This document shows, piece by piece, positions 44,501 to 54,012 of a DNA stretch of 64,000 nt. The position numbers and the translations under genes are program-made. The stretch is from NCBI GenBank assembly GCA_946902985.2, contig OX336388.2:371429387-371493386 (forward strand), in the 5' to 3' direction. Positions within the stretch are counted from its first letter, which is position 1. Every line of letters begins with the position of its first letter. This DNA is from Meconema thalassinum. Its lineage: Eukaryota; Arthropoda; Insecta; Orthoptera; Tettigoniidae. The notes below the pieces were generated by a model that worked only from the letters and a program-made list of their open reading frames with translations, was not told the origin of the DNA and did no database searches.

Positions 44501-44830
44501 TTTAGACCTCTTCCCAACAGCTGTGATAACAAAAGTGCTTTTAATTGGCATCTCCTCAAAATTTACTCCAGTTCCTTTCATTTTATCATAAAATGCACTA
44601 CTTATGCAACTCTTCATACAACCACTATCAATTAAAACATCTGTGTACGCCTCGGACACGTTAAATTTAACTATGGGGCTCTTACTAACCACTTCCTGAA
44701 TAATACCTTCATCATTTAGTTCATGTAATAATTCATTTCTTACATTTAGGTCATAGGGTTCCTGTATAATTGTATGGACAGGGCATGCTACAGACTGAGA
44801 TTCTGACCTTACTTCGCAGCCTGGTTCGCG
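41516..44830 (-). CDS. Gypsy 2 Pol polyprotein (protease, reverse transcriptase, RNase H, integrase)
   Basis: Open for 1104 codons in the -1 frame relative to Gag, from the heptamer at 44836-44830. The first internal ATG is at 44692. In order come the protease VLIDSGCMKSCIS, then the reverse transcriptase with FTCVDLSSSFWQV and the palm TIYIDDMVIS. RNase H has VMTDASHIGIAGVL, TELELLGIVFSLGKF and IHTDHHAL. Integrase has HRELGHFG to CDTCQRSK, LLCVDLFGPIVKG, ILSDSGPQFTA and the glutamate in NSAERPLREV. A C-terminal basic EPGDRVLLRVPKQS module closes it. No stop or frameshift is seen, so all enzymes needed for reverse transcription and integration look intact. Confidence 0.94.
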   Translation of the reverse strand, partial: REPGCEVRSESQSVACPVHTIIQEPYDLNVRNELLHELNDEGIIQEVVSKSPIVKFNVSEAYTDVLIDSGCMKSCISSAFYDKMKGTGVNFEEMPIKSTFVITAVGKRSKVISKQVLVDIKINNHVEKQICLVIPNLVFSVILGSEWLSRVSGNLCYDVGSLKFKWGDSEVEVAFNDQIQRSSVVGVICTLNEISPAVERGSPCFVGSVITNGSLEDSLREAAFQGNIEDEQCVRLYDVLLCNRRVFEDRIGMANCYTHSLNVIDRSVFTGHRYPVPFAYQSAVEAQINQMLEDGIIEHSNSPYVNSLITVPKTDGTVRICLDARLVNSRISSDQLKSMSIEELMQTFEGKKYFTCVDLSSSFWQVPLMYEDRPFTAFSHKYNLYQFCRTPYGLKSSSAALIRALNIALGDDTGEFVTIYIDDMVISSRSFEEHLLHLDIVFQKLDQAGFTLKLSKSSFCQSEVTFLGHRVSSRGVTPEESRVNKILNAEVPQNVKQLKTYLGICNFFRRFVLKYSGLVEPFRELLKSGTRWRWESKHEQAFRALKEGFEKAVVLKYPLKDKEYVVMTDASHIGIAGVLCQKDEEGNLCIVSLASRGLTAAEKRYTITELELLGIVFSLGKFRMYLVGGKFEIHTDHHALLYMRTCKLSSNRVSRWILALQEYEFTVKYIKGKDNILADMLSRDTNLCRDYPVVKAEDGILICACVDSSNRASLQTLRNMLVEQRDDVKLKEPLARLEIGEEEYVKVGRFTYKMQDGLLARKCRNNRWAICVPATLREELIWFIHRELGHFGAAKVFYEIGRDFIWSKMRRDVRRILAKCDTCQRSKYPVKYLVGERSAVLTSSPGELLCVDLFGPIVKGQYGYEYIFIVIDAFSKYVKLYPLRKATGLACSRLIINKYIPEFGIPLRILSDSGPQFTAKKWRTSMQEAGITHVHSSVRYPQGNSAERPLREVARLFRTLVHDKHAAWVGHLPKVETWLNSVQHESTKLTPYEVHFGKRPQNELARVLGLNEGKQPGMDYIVQLAKQNLSKSAQKRIRQQKETKFDLFEPGDRVLLRVPKQSNKLEKVMSKFFYLYEGPFIVSKRIGKTAYVLENSEGNIIRNV

Positions 44831-46620
44831 TTTAAAGAACCGCTACAGCTGGCCGTAGTACTACTAACTACTAAACTGGTCTGGTTGTTCTGGGCTGTGT
44901 TGTCATTGTTTGGCTGTATATTACTACCACTAGGCTGTCCTCTTCCTTGACCCCTATTCTGGTTGTAATTATTGTCATTATAATTTCTCCCTTGATTTCC
45001 CCTGAAATCATTGTTTCTCCCTTGATTTCCCCTGTAATCATTGTTCCTCCCTTGATACTGATTACCATAGCCATTTCCTCTGTTCTGATATAGCTGATTA
45101 TTATTATTTCTATTTTGAGCGTTGGCCCCTTCGCCACCGTTCCCTTGAACTTCTTGATGCCTGGCTTCATTAGGTCTAATATTATTATTACCCTGGTTCC
45201 GGTTGAAATTGTCCTCATAACCCCCTCTCCCTAGTGCATCAAATGTGCTTAACAAATTTTCTACTTGTGATATAGTCTTTACATTCTGGATACAAGCAGC
45301 CTCCTTGATCCTATAGGGAAAGTGCCTAAGTAGCAACCTTACCACATCACTTTCCTCCTTCAAGCCATCCAGATATTTACACACTAATACCTGCCCTAAA
45401 AAGTATTCGGTCATGGTGGAGCTTCCTTTAGGGTTATATTTACCACACACTACTCCCTCACGATGCTGCGACTGAATAACCTCATTCCAGAACTTTTCAC
45501 AGAATTTCATTTTAAAATCATTGATATCAGTAAACTTGTCTCTGTAGACAGCAAACCAATTCCTCGTTTCCCCCACAAACACTTGTTCTAAAATTTCAAC
45601 TACCTGGCACCACTCAATACTACCATTTTCCAACCTCTCCCCGAATTTATTTTCTATAGTGTTCATGAACTCCATTGGGCAACCCTGTCGATTGCTGAAC
45701 TTACCCAGTTCTACCTCCCTGTGTGTGCTATTCACAAAAACTGGCCTATTCTGACTATTTTCTTGCCTGATCCTAGCTTTTAATTTTAATTCTAATTCTG
45801 CGATTTTCTCCTCAGCCTTCCTCTCAATACTGTTTACTGTTAATTTAATGTTTCCTTCTGATTCTTCTACTTTATCATATAGCTTTGCTTGTTTCTCTTC
45901 AATCTTGCTAATGCTCTCTCTATTACTCTCTCTTAAATCATTTACTTCTGCAACTATTTGCGAGTGGACTTTCTCAATTCTACCCCCCAGCTGTTCCTTA
46001 ACCTCTTTAGTAGCTACCTGAATTTTGTCAATTTCTCCCCCCAATTGCTTTTTGACCTGCTGTGTTTCCAGTTGCACTAGTTCTTTTAAATTTTCAGCCT
46101 GTGTACTGATTCTAATTTCCAACTCCTCCTGTACTTTTCCTAATTTTCTGTCTACATCTGCAATAATCTCTTTAGCCTTTTCTTCCATCACCCCCCTGAT
46201 CTCGCCTCTAATCAGTTCGAATTTGTCACTCATTTCCCTACTGTTTTGTTCTAATTTAGCATTTAAAGTTTCAGTACTCTCTCTATTTTCCTTACTGTTT
46301 TGTTCTAATTTAGCGTTGTTTTGTTCCAGTTTTGCGTTGTTTTGTTCTAATTTAGCATTTAAGGCATCTGTACTTTCTTTATTTTCCCTACTGTTTTGTT
46401 CTAATTTTGCATTTAAGGCATCACTACTAACTTTGTTCTGATACATGAACTCGAGAAGTAAAGTTTTTAATTCTGGTTGACCCCCTACACTCCCTGTTTC
46501 AGTATCGGGATTTACCTCCGCTACCCCGGTACTACTATCACTCGACATACTGCTCGTATCATCATTCTCCCGTTGATGACCACTACGTAACCTCATCTGT
46601 CTTTCTTTCTCATCCCCCAT
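44809..46620 (-). CDS. Gypsy 2 Gag polyprotein (603 aa)
   Basis: I take the ATG at 46620 (MGDEKERQMRLRSGHQREN) because the frame upstream runs back into the LTR and primer site. A long coiled coil contains repeated LNAKLEQNSRENKEST-type units (about residues 70-160) and further helices to about 310. The capsid-like region follows with GCPMEFMNTIENKFGERL, FVGETRNWFAVYRD and EKFWNEVIQSQHREG. The C-terminus is Asn/Gly/Arg rich with repeated GNQGRNNDFRG units and no CCHC knuckle. It ends at the TAA 44811-44809. The conserved core with Gypsy 1 supports the reading. Confidence 0.92.
   Translation of the reverse strand: MGDEKERQMRLRSGHQRENDDTSSMSSDSSTGVAEVNPDTETGSVGGQPELKTLLLEFMYQNKVSSDALNAKLEQNSRENKESTDALNAKLEQNNAKLEQNNAKLEQNSKENRESTETLNAKLEQNSREMSDKFELIRGEIRGVMEEKAKEIIADVDRKLGKVQEELEIRISTQAENLKELVQLETQQVKKQLGGEIDKIQVATKEVKEQLGGRIEKVHSQIVAEVNDLRESNRESISKIEEKQAKLYDKVEESEGNIKLTVNSIERKAEEKIAELELKLKARIRQENSQNRPVFVNSTHREVELGKFSNRQGCPMEFMNTIENKFGERLENGSIEWCQVVEILEQVFVGETRNWFAVYRDKFTDINDFKMKFCEKFWNEVIQSQHREGVVCGKYNPKGSSTMTEYFLGQVLVCKYLDGLKEESDVVRLLLRHFPYRIKEAACIQNVKTISQVENLLSTFDALGRGGYEDNFNRNQGNNNIRPNEARHQEVQGNGGEGANAQNRNNNNQLYQNRGNGYGNQYQGRNNDYRGNQGRNNDFRGNQGRNYNDNNYNQNRGQGRGQPSGSNIQPNNDNTAQNNQTSLVVSSTTASCSGSLNANQAAK
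44830..44836 (-). promoter_or_regulatory. candidate -1 ribosomal frameshift site, Gypsy 2
   Basis: On the - strand the Gag codons read TCT TTA AAC, giving T TTA AAC, a classic slippery heptamer. Pol is open from here in the -1 frame (REPGCEVRSE, then QEPYDLN). The Gag stop is 19 nt further on, as in Gypsy 1. Confidence 0.75.
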
Positions 46621-46711
46621 AATGATATACACTGATACAGACAAATAACCCCCAAAATACAGGCACAGTAATATATACCCTTCTCCTTCCACAAATGTTA
46701 TTAGGTTTTCA

Positions 46712-46733
46712 GCCCCAAGTTGTCGGCGACAAA
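46712..46733 (-). promoter_or_regulatory. Gypsy 2 candidate primer-binding site
   Basis: Directly inside the 5' LTR the - strand reads TTTGTCGCCGACAACTTGGG and then GCTGAAAACCTAA. The later part parallels the primer region of Gypsy 1 (GAAAACCTAA in both). The tRNA is not assigned. Confidence 0.45.
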
Positions 46734-48293
46734 TGTAATGGTTTTTAATGCCCCATGTTGGTAGCGACAAATGTAATGGTCTGGCTTAGGCTGGGATGAC
46801 AAGTGAAACGGTATTTACTTTGCTCCACGTTGAGCGTACAAATGTAATGGTTTTCGCTAGCCCACACTGTTGGGTGAGAAATGTAACTGTTTACCTTTGC
46901 CTAAGCTATGTTGTTTTAATGGGCGCCAAGACCTCAATGCAATGTTGAAATCTAAATTTGTATTTAACAACGTCTAGCTCTGGCAGAACACATTCAAGAC
47001 TCTATTCACTCAGATCGTGGTATGATTTGATCATTAACCCAACAAACAATTGTATCAGGAGAAGGAATTGGTCTATATCTAATGCTACCTACTGAAAGCA
47101 AAGATTGCATTGTAAAAGAAATGAATTTATTATATAAAACAAGTATAGCAAAATTAATAATAATAAGTTTAACATTTAAATTGGAGCGTTGTGATTTGAA
47201 TATTACCGATAGAAAATTACGTGAAAACGGAGTCTGATAAATTGATTTTACTCTTATTTCCAAGCTATGAAGTTACTGAATTATGAAATATAAAACAAAG
47301 AAAAATGAGAGATTGCGTATTTCTGCGTCATTAGCGCTTACCCCTGGAAATTGCCAAAGCATTTCCCTCGTTCTTGATGATGCTGTGTGCTTCCCACAGT
47401 CTCCTGGACGTCGCCATCTTCTTCGTTATATGTTGATATTCTGGTAGATTAGATAACTCTATGGTCCGTACATCGGACCCAAACTCTCGTAAAACCGCAC
47501 TGGTTACGTTTTACAAAAGATCGTCGCTAACTCCACTGAACATCGGAGCGACACGCACTTGCGACCGTACACTGCAAGTTCTACACAGATTGTCACTAAC
47601 TCCCCTGAACATCGGAGCGACACGCACTTGCACCCATACTCCTCAAGTATTTCACAGATTGTCCTTAACTCCACCGAACATCGGAGCCACTCGCACGCGC
47701 ATCCATACTCGTCAAGTATTTCACAGATAGTCCACGTCTCACGGCGCGTCGAACGATATATATTCACCTGTCGGCTCCCCCACTCTTCAGTCCCAACTAG
47801 CTTACGTCGTCTCCGCTGATTGGCTGAGCACGCCGCCACTTCCCCTCCTCCGGTTCATTACACTCCGCGGGCGAGAGGGAGAAGTCGTTTTCCGTTTCAA
47901 CAATTCGCCTCTTCTAGACCTTGCGACCCAGGATTGCGTCATGCTTCTCGACAGGAATCAGCTTGTATTAGAATTCCCAGTGAGTCATGTCTCTCAAATA
48001 CCCTAACTGACAAAACTCCGTAAAATTCCGTAATCAGATAATTTTCTATGATATCGTCGTTCGTAATAATTTGCTTGATAGCGTTTTCTAATACATAGAA
48101 AACCTTTCTGAATGCTAATAATTTTTATAAAATGCTCCGAAAATATCTAAATAATAATTATAATAAATTAATAATAATAATAAATTAACATGAAAAATTC
48201 TCTTGGCTGAACAATTTGCCGCGTAAATAAATATAGAATGCCTTCCTACTGACTTATGCCAGTTGCATAAAACCCCTCGAAAAACACGTTACA
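46734..48293 (-). repeat. Gypsy 2 5' LTR (1560 bp)
   Basis: Near-identical to 38899-40441, including the four 69-bp units (starting at 47471, 47541, 47610 and 47679). It has a longer TAA-rich microsatellite near 48150-48185. Confidence 0.95.
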
Positions 48294-49327
48294 ATATGTG
48301 AAAGGCGAGCTTATATCGCCTAGCGACTTCTGAAGAGGGGTCATACACGTGCTTTACCTGGGAACGTTATATATATGACGGCCGCCCAAATGGATTATTA
48401 GTATTGAATTGCTGGAGGAGAGGGAAGGATGCTGAGTGGAGCAGAAGAACTTGCAGCGAGAGGGAGTCTATAACGCAGTTCTAAACTAGACAGTTGACTA
48501 TTAAGCATGTGAATTTGATAAGACATTCTGTCTCATCAAACTGTGACATGGTTGTGTACGAGGCTATTGTCACAGGGATGATTTTTGGAATTTATTCCGT
48601 CATCCACATATAAATTAATTACTTCGAGGAACATCAGGAACTCTCTACGCAACAATCCAACTACAAAGATCTTCAATGCGGTGAGCGATGTAAACAGTTA
48701 AACTCCAGTCAAATCAGAAGGCTATCATGCTTATTAAATTCAATATATTCTATTCAATTAACTCAGTATACTCCAATTTCCAATCAAGAACCATAATACA
48801 AGTAAATTCAGTAGATTCTTTAATTTAAATTTATTATTATTATTATTATCTTTAGTATTTTATATTTTTTTTTGCACTTGTTGTTTTTATATATTAAATT
48901 CATTTTAAATTCAAATATTTGACTGGTTTCCTTTAGTAGCTAGAAATTACTATAAGGCAACACCATACTCCTGAACTAATTATCGTAAGGTTAGATTACG
49001 TAAGTTTCACTACGGCTGGAGATAGGAATTTCGATGCTCTACCTCTGTTTAACCGAGGTTTAATATATTATTTTGATCATGATATATATAAATGATCTGG
49101 CGCCCTGGCAACACATATATTACACATTATGTACTTTTTTTAGTGAAGCTGACAACAATACAGATACACTATTAGATTAATACACAATTAAATGTTTCAT
49201 TTTGATCACCCAAATGTGGGCGATTATTTAAATAATAACCTTTTTTATTAACATTTTTCTTATAACATTAACCATATTAATAACGCCTTTCTTATTAGCA
49301 AGATTCAGTGCTCACAAAACCATTACA
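48294..49327 (+). repeat. Gypsy 1 3' LTR, second part
   Basis: It begins with the ATAT copy and GTGAAAGGCGAGC and then follows 31071-32099 of the 5' LTR to the CATTACA end. It is followed by ATAT and the interrupted hAT gene. Confidence 0.95.
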
Positions 49328-50231
49328 ATATGACTGGTTTCAGAACTTCAGACATATCCAAACATTTTCCGCACAAAGACTGTTGATGAATGATACAATG
49401 TAAGACTAATGGTTTTGAACCACCGTCATTTTCTACAGCCTTTGACACAAGAGCGACCACTCCTTTATCTTTCCCACTCATGTTTTTGCCTCCATCAGTT
49501 GTAATACATTTCAAGTTTTTCCATCGAAGGTTCATTTGATTAATGGCCATTTCAACTCCTTTAAAAATATCTGTACCAGTAGTTGTGCCATGAATACTAT
49601 ACATATCAAGAAGTTCTTCATGCACTTCATAGCTTTTATCTACTCCTCGAATATAAATCAACACCTGAGCAGTATCTGGCACATCCGTTGACTCATCCAA
49701 GGCCAAAGAAAACCACTCAACATCTCCATTTTTGTCGAACAGTTGAGAGGATATATTTTCAGCGATGTTTTCTACCCTTCGAGCCACAGTGTTTGCTGAC
49801 ATACTGACAGTTTTTAATAAATTTACCTTTTCAGGGCACATTTCTTCGGCTGCTGCAATTATGCATTCTTTGATCATTTCTCCATCGGTGAATGGTTTTC
49901 CACGTTTTGCAATTTCAAGAGCCACACGAAAGCTGGCACGAGTTGCAGCCTCTTGTTCGGTTTTGAGTTTTGTAAATGAAGATTGCTGCGATTTCAATCC
50001 GGGCTTCATAGCTTCGAATTTTTCTGTCCGCAAACTTCCTGTATATTTTGAGTAATTTTGAAAATGTTTTGTTTCATAATGACGTTTAATGTTATATTCC
50101 TTGAGAACGGCTATGCTTTCATTGCAAATCAAACATAGCGCCTTGTTACTGGACTCAATTACGAAATACTGAATGTTCCACTCATCTTTGAATTTTCTGC
50201 ATTCACTATCAATTTTTCGCTTCTTTTCCAT
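49328..50231 (-). pseudogene. hAT transposase, N-terminal part with BED-like zinc finger
   Basis: From the ATG at 50231 the frame reads MEKKRKIDSECRKFKDEWN and a zinc-finger-like ALCLICNESIAVLKEYNIKR with HYETKH (C..C...H....H). A helical region follows. The DDE-type core has WFSLALDESTDVPDTAQVLI (first aspartate region) and LKCITTDGGKNMSGKDKGVV (second). CIIHQQSLCGK and LDMSEVLKPVI come last before the Gypsy insertion. This is the GTF2IRD2-like hAT pattern, with all catalytic landmarks present on this half. The other half is at 29666-30563. Confidence 0.93.
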
Positions 50232-50807
50232 ACTACTAAATCACACACAAAAGCAACAATTCAAATCAAAATACTGTTACAAAGATGTCTTAAACTTAAA
50301 CACGCACAAACACGTTTTAAGGAGGTACGCACTATTTTATTTCACAACAGTGTCATAGGAACTGACTTGTGGTTGCGCAACTAGCCTTCTTATATATTCC
50401 AATTACTGCCATCTAGAAGTGAGTGGAAGACACCAGAACTCTCTCGAACCAACGAGATTACTCTGTACGTGCTATTAGCGCCATCTGTTAGCGATAGAAG
50501 GTACTACCTATTTCCGCTTGTGTCCACCAGATGTCGTGTCACGTTACACCTCATGGCTCGTACTCTACGACTAATCTAGAAATTACAGATAATGACAGGA
50601 AAATTAATAATATGCAGTGTTGCCGCTTTGCGGACTTTAGTCCGATTTGCAGCCTTTTTTCAACGTTGCATACTTTTTTGGACTTTTTTTTCATCAGTGG
50701 ACTATTTCACTTTTTACCACCGGCAACAATGATAATATGGTTTTGGCCCTCGGAACTTACTGGAGTAATCAGTATGGCCCTAAGGCTGGAAAGTTTGGAG
50801 ACCCCTG

Positions 50808-53330
50808 AGCTAATCTGTCTGCCTCTTCATTACCTGCTATTCCAACATGAGAAGGGATCCACTGAAATGAGATCTGTTTGTGGAGTCTTTGAAGGGTTTT
50901 TATCATACAAAAAATTTATTTCAGTTCTTTATTTTGGGGCTTATAATTTGACGAGATGGCTTGGATGGCTGTTTTGAATCTGTAATGATAACGCATTTTT
51001 GATAACCAATGTTTCTGCCTAGTAACTGACGGAGAGCATGTGAAATTGCTCTTATCTCAGCATCAAAGTTTGTTTTGGCCTACTGGGAAGTAGAGTGAGA
51101 AGAGAGATGAATGTATTCCTGCTCCAGTTCTATTTTCTTTGTCTTGTGAGCCATCTGTAAATATTTTTAGCCATTGATTAGATGGATATTTTTCTTCTAT
51201 TGTACAGAGGGCCAGTTGTTTTAGATCTTGTGGTGAAAAGTCTTTCTTGCAGACCTCTTCTAACAAAGTAAGATCTGTAGTCACTTGTATATATTCAATG
51301 GGGTTGACTGGCATACAGAGTGGTTCAAGTTTTATTTGCAGATTGCTCTTATTGATATATTCTTTGGCGAGACTTAAGGGATCTTTTTGTGTTTTAAGAT
51401 TGGGGCTAGAAACTGTTTTTTGATCCATGTCATTTGAGTTAGTCTTTGTATACTGAGATATGCATTGGCTGTTTGATGTTTCATCTCTTCTTCTATTGGT
51501 AAGTTGTGGGTATATAATTGCAAGGCGGTTATAGGTGTGGTTTTTATTGCACCTGTTATGATTCGTAGGGCATTATTCTGACACCTCTCAAGGCGATCAA
51601 TGTTTGACTGGGGTGCTGTAGAGAGTACTTCACTGCCATATTTTATGATAGGTTTGATGTAAGTATTGTAGGTTTTGTTGAGTGTGTCTTGAGTGCTCCC
51701 CCAAATAGCTCCTGCTAGTCTCTTCAGTAATTTCATCCGTTCGCTTACCTTATCCTCCACATGTTTTATGTGTTTGGTCCAGTTCAGCTTCTTGTCCATG
51801 ATGATACCTAGGTACTTTGTACTTTCACTTTTTGGAAGGTCTTGATTACTAAATTTGAGACTAAAAGTTGGATTGTGGTGTCTCAGGGAGAAAAACTGGT
51901 ATACTGTTTTGGAAGTACTGTATTGATTTCCATATTATTGTTTTCAGTCCAGTTTTTGATTTTTATAAGTGCCTGGATCATTCTGTGTTCAAGAAGCATT
52001 TGCTGATTTGGGCTGTTACGTGCTGTGGTCCAAATGATAACATCGTCTGCAAACATGCTGATATTCACATTACCTACTTTCTTTATTGTTTTTGGAAGAT
52101 CATTGATGTACACATTGAATAAAGTTGTGCTTGATACAGCTCCTTGTGGGAGGCCTAGTTTTGATTGCTTGCAACCTAAAGTTTTGTTGTTGTAACGAAC
52201 ATTGATCATTCTTTATGAAAGGAATCTTGAAAACCAGTTTAACATACATCCATTTACTTTGAAGTTGATAAATTTCTTTAGCAGCATGTTTCGCCATACA
52301 GTATCATAGGCTCCTTTAAAATCGATGAAAACTGCAAGAACACTTTCCCTTTTGTTAAAGGCTTCTTTAACAGCTTGTGTAAATCTCATTATTTGGTGGG
52401 AGGAGGACCTGCTTTGTCTAAACCCTGCTTGTTCTTCTGACAGAAGAGATTTTGTTTCCAAGTACCAATTGAGTCTATTAGTAATCATCCTTTCTAGAAT
52501 TTTTACCAGAATGGAGGTAAGTGCTATAGGTCGGTACGAGGGGACTTGGTTTTTTGGCTTGCCTGGTTTTAAGATTGGAATGATGGTTGCTTTAGTCCAG
52601 TCTTTAGTTGTTGAATATGTGTAGCAGTATGTTTAGAGCAGATGGACCTAGATTTTTTATGAATTCTGGGAATATCTCATCTGGTCTTGGTTGTTTTCTG
52701 ACTTCTGTGTTCTTTATTGCTAACATTAACTCTTCCATTGAAAATTTATTGTTAAAGATATCATCTGCATTATTATTCATGAATTATTTGACTTTTTTTT
52801 TTTTTTTTTTTGAGAGTCTTGTCTTCTTTCTTTTTCTGTTTTGATAGTCTAATTGAAGTGAAATGTTTACAGAAGTGGTTTGCTATTTTATGACAGTCTG
52901 TAATTTCCTTATCATTTATCATAATAGGATTCAAAGGAGTGACTACGTGTTTGTTGTTTAGAGAATTGATAAGTTTGTGAGATTTATTGCTGTGTCTCCT
53001 ATAGTCAACTGTTGTTAAAAATGTGTTTCAAAATTCTCTTTTTGATATGGTTATTGCTTGTTTTAATTTTGCTGTTGCTTGTCGCCATTTCCGTACATCA
53101 TTTTGATCCTGAGTAGGTTCAGCTGTTCTTCTTGCCTTGTCTCTGGCGGACTTAAGATTGTATCTCGTATCTTGGGCACCTCTGGGTATGCACAGTTTGG
53201 CTATGTCTTTTATGGCTGTAGTAAATTTATTCAGGATGATGTTAGGAGGTGCATCAAGATCAATTTCCGACATTTTAGTTTCAAGTTTGTTTCTGTAATA
53301 TATGTTTCTGACACGATTAAATAAATAAAT
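50808..53330 (-). pseudogene. LINE 5' part (reverse transcriptase and RNase H)
   Basis: Several - strand frames succeed one another. An N-terminal region lies upstream of 52500. Then come GFRQSRSSSHQIMRFTQAV, VFIDFKGAYDTVW, GLPQGAVSSTTLFNVYINDL and the palm MFADDVIIWTT near 52040. The thumb has RAGAIWG-like and YGSEVLSTAPQ segments. RNase H starts with LKIFTDGSQDKENRTGAGI (near 51150) and ends at GIAGNEEADRLA beside the hAT insertion. A 19-nt T run (52793-52811) and several frame changes are present. No endonuclease domain is seen, so the copy is 5' truncated. Confidence 0.9.
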
Positions 53331-53429
53331 AAAATAACATTCCTTTGTAATATTGTGTATCATCCCTCTTGTGTATATTGTTGTGCTTCTGGCTCGAATA
53401 AGTAAATAATTTAAGTTGTGGTTTTCCAG

Positions 53430-53548
53430 GTTTAATTGGTTCAGCTTGCGTACAGTGTACACTTACTGCACGGTGAGTCTGGCCCTGCTGACCACATTCG
53501 TTTACTGCCTGCAACTCATGCAGACTGGCCTCACGTTCAACAATTCAT
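53430..53548 (+). CDS. insect gustatory receptor, exon 2
   Basis: Preceded by the acceptor TTTTCCAG and followed by the donor GTAAGT. The first base completes the lysine codon begun in exon 1 (AA+G). Thirty-nine codons follow: FNWFSLRTVYTYCTVSLALL, then TTFVYCLQLMQTGLTFNNS, leaving one T for exon 3. F.W.S.RT.Y...... with a hydrophobic run is the conserved loop and second membrane segment of sugar-type gustatory receptors. The exon is hidden between two - strand LINEs, whose edges lie within about 100 bp upstream and about 5 bp downstream. Confidence 0.87.
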
Positions 53549-53630
53549 GTAAGTCTTCTTTGCAGCTCACTTACTTCCTTGCTTTCTTAATAACTTCTGC
53601 CCATTTCAACCTGTTTCATCCCTTTCTCTG

Positions 53631-53873
53631 TCCGGCTCCGTGCCTAAATGGTTAGTGCGCTAGGCTTTGGCCGAAGTGCCCCGGGTTTGATTCCCGGCCG
53701 TGCCATCAGGGATTTTAATCCCCTGGGGTTAATTCCCGTGGCTTGGGGAATGGGTGTACGTGACGTCTTCATCTTCACTTCATCCTCATTACGACGCGCA
53801 GGTCGCCCACGGGCGTCGACTAGAAAGACCTGCACTCGGCCTCTCCGGAGGCCACACGATCATCATCATCATT
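53631..53873 (+). repeat. tRNA-headed SINE with 10-bp target duplication
   Basis: The head has TGCCTAAATGG (box A) and CGGGTTTGATTCCCGG (box B). CCTTTCTCTG flanks it (53621-53630 and 53874-53883). It ends in repeated ATC triplets. It sits about 80 bp downstream of the exon 2 donor. Confidence 0.88.
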
Positions 53874-54012
53874 CCTTTCTCTGACTACCTCAGAATCCCA
53901 AGAGAGACAGGTCTTCCTCCACATCTTCCAGCCACCACTGCATTATTCTGTCTCTGTATATCCATCCTTCAGGATTTCCTTTGTTTACCACCTTTACAGA
54001 ATTGTCATTATT

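Larger units (their letters stand above)
38899..48293 (-). mobile_element. Gypsy retrotransposon 2 (- strand), young and apparently intact
   Basis: The LTRs are 38899-40441 and 46734-48293. Each begins TGTAATGGTTTTTAATGCC and ends AACACGTTACA on the + strand. By eye they differ by one substitution (near 48240) and a 17-bp microsatellite length change (near 48155). The target duplication is ATAT (38895-38898 and 48294-48297). Gag and pol frames are both complete. It is related to Gypsy 1 (same domain layout, same heptamer) but clearly a different family. It sits in the 3' LTR of Gypsy 1 and is the youngest layer of the nest. Confidence 0.96.
30564..49327 (+). mobile_element. Gypsy retrotransposon 1 (+ strand), split in its 3' LTR
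   Basis: The 5' LTR is 30564-32099. The 3' LTR starts at 38410, is interrupted at 38898 by another Gypsy, and resumes at 48294-49327. Both LTRs begin TGTGATGGTCCC and end AAAACCATTACA. The target duplication is ATAT (30560-30563 and 49328-49331). Gag is intact; pol has one frameshift. There is no envelope-like frame between pol and the 3' LTR. Confidence 0.95.
29352..50807 (-). mobile_element. hAT transposon (BED/GTF2IRD2-like), split by a Gypsy
   Basis: The left end CAGGGGTCTCCAAACTACGG and the right end, read as CAGGGGTCTCCAAACTTTCC on the other strand, are the inverted repeats. The 8-bp AGCTAATC flanks both sides exactly (29344-29351 and 50808-50815). Removing the Gypsy leaves about 2.7 kb, a normal hAT length. 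The transposase is on the - strand with BED finger first and dimerisation domain last. The Gypsy insertion and one frameshift disable it. Confidence 0.95.
28905..53330 (-). mobile_element. RNase-H-bearing LINE, split by a hAT element
   Basis: The left piece (about 28905-29351) and the right piece (50808 to about 53330) form one - strand non-LTR retrotransposon. The - strand reads GIAGNEEADRLA up to 50808 and RLAKEGTTLQ from 29351; AGCTAATC is the shared duplication. Domain order is reverse transcriptase, RNase H, then a C-terminal zinc-knuckle-like CTLCHEPGS. The presence of RNase H points to the I/Jockey-related group. The 5' end is truncated (no endonuclease seen). The - strand end has repeated AAC triplets near 28912-28930. 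Confidence 0.9.
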
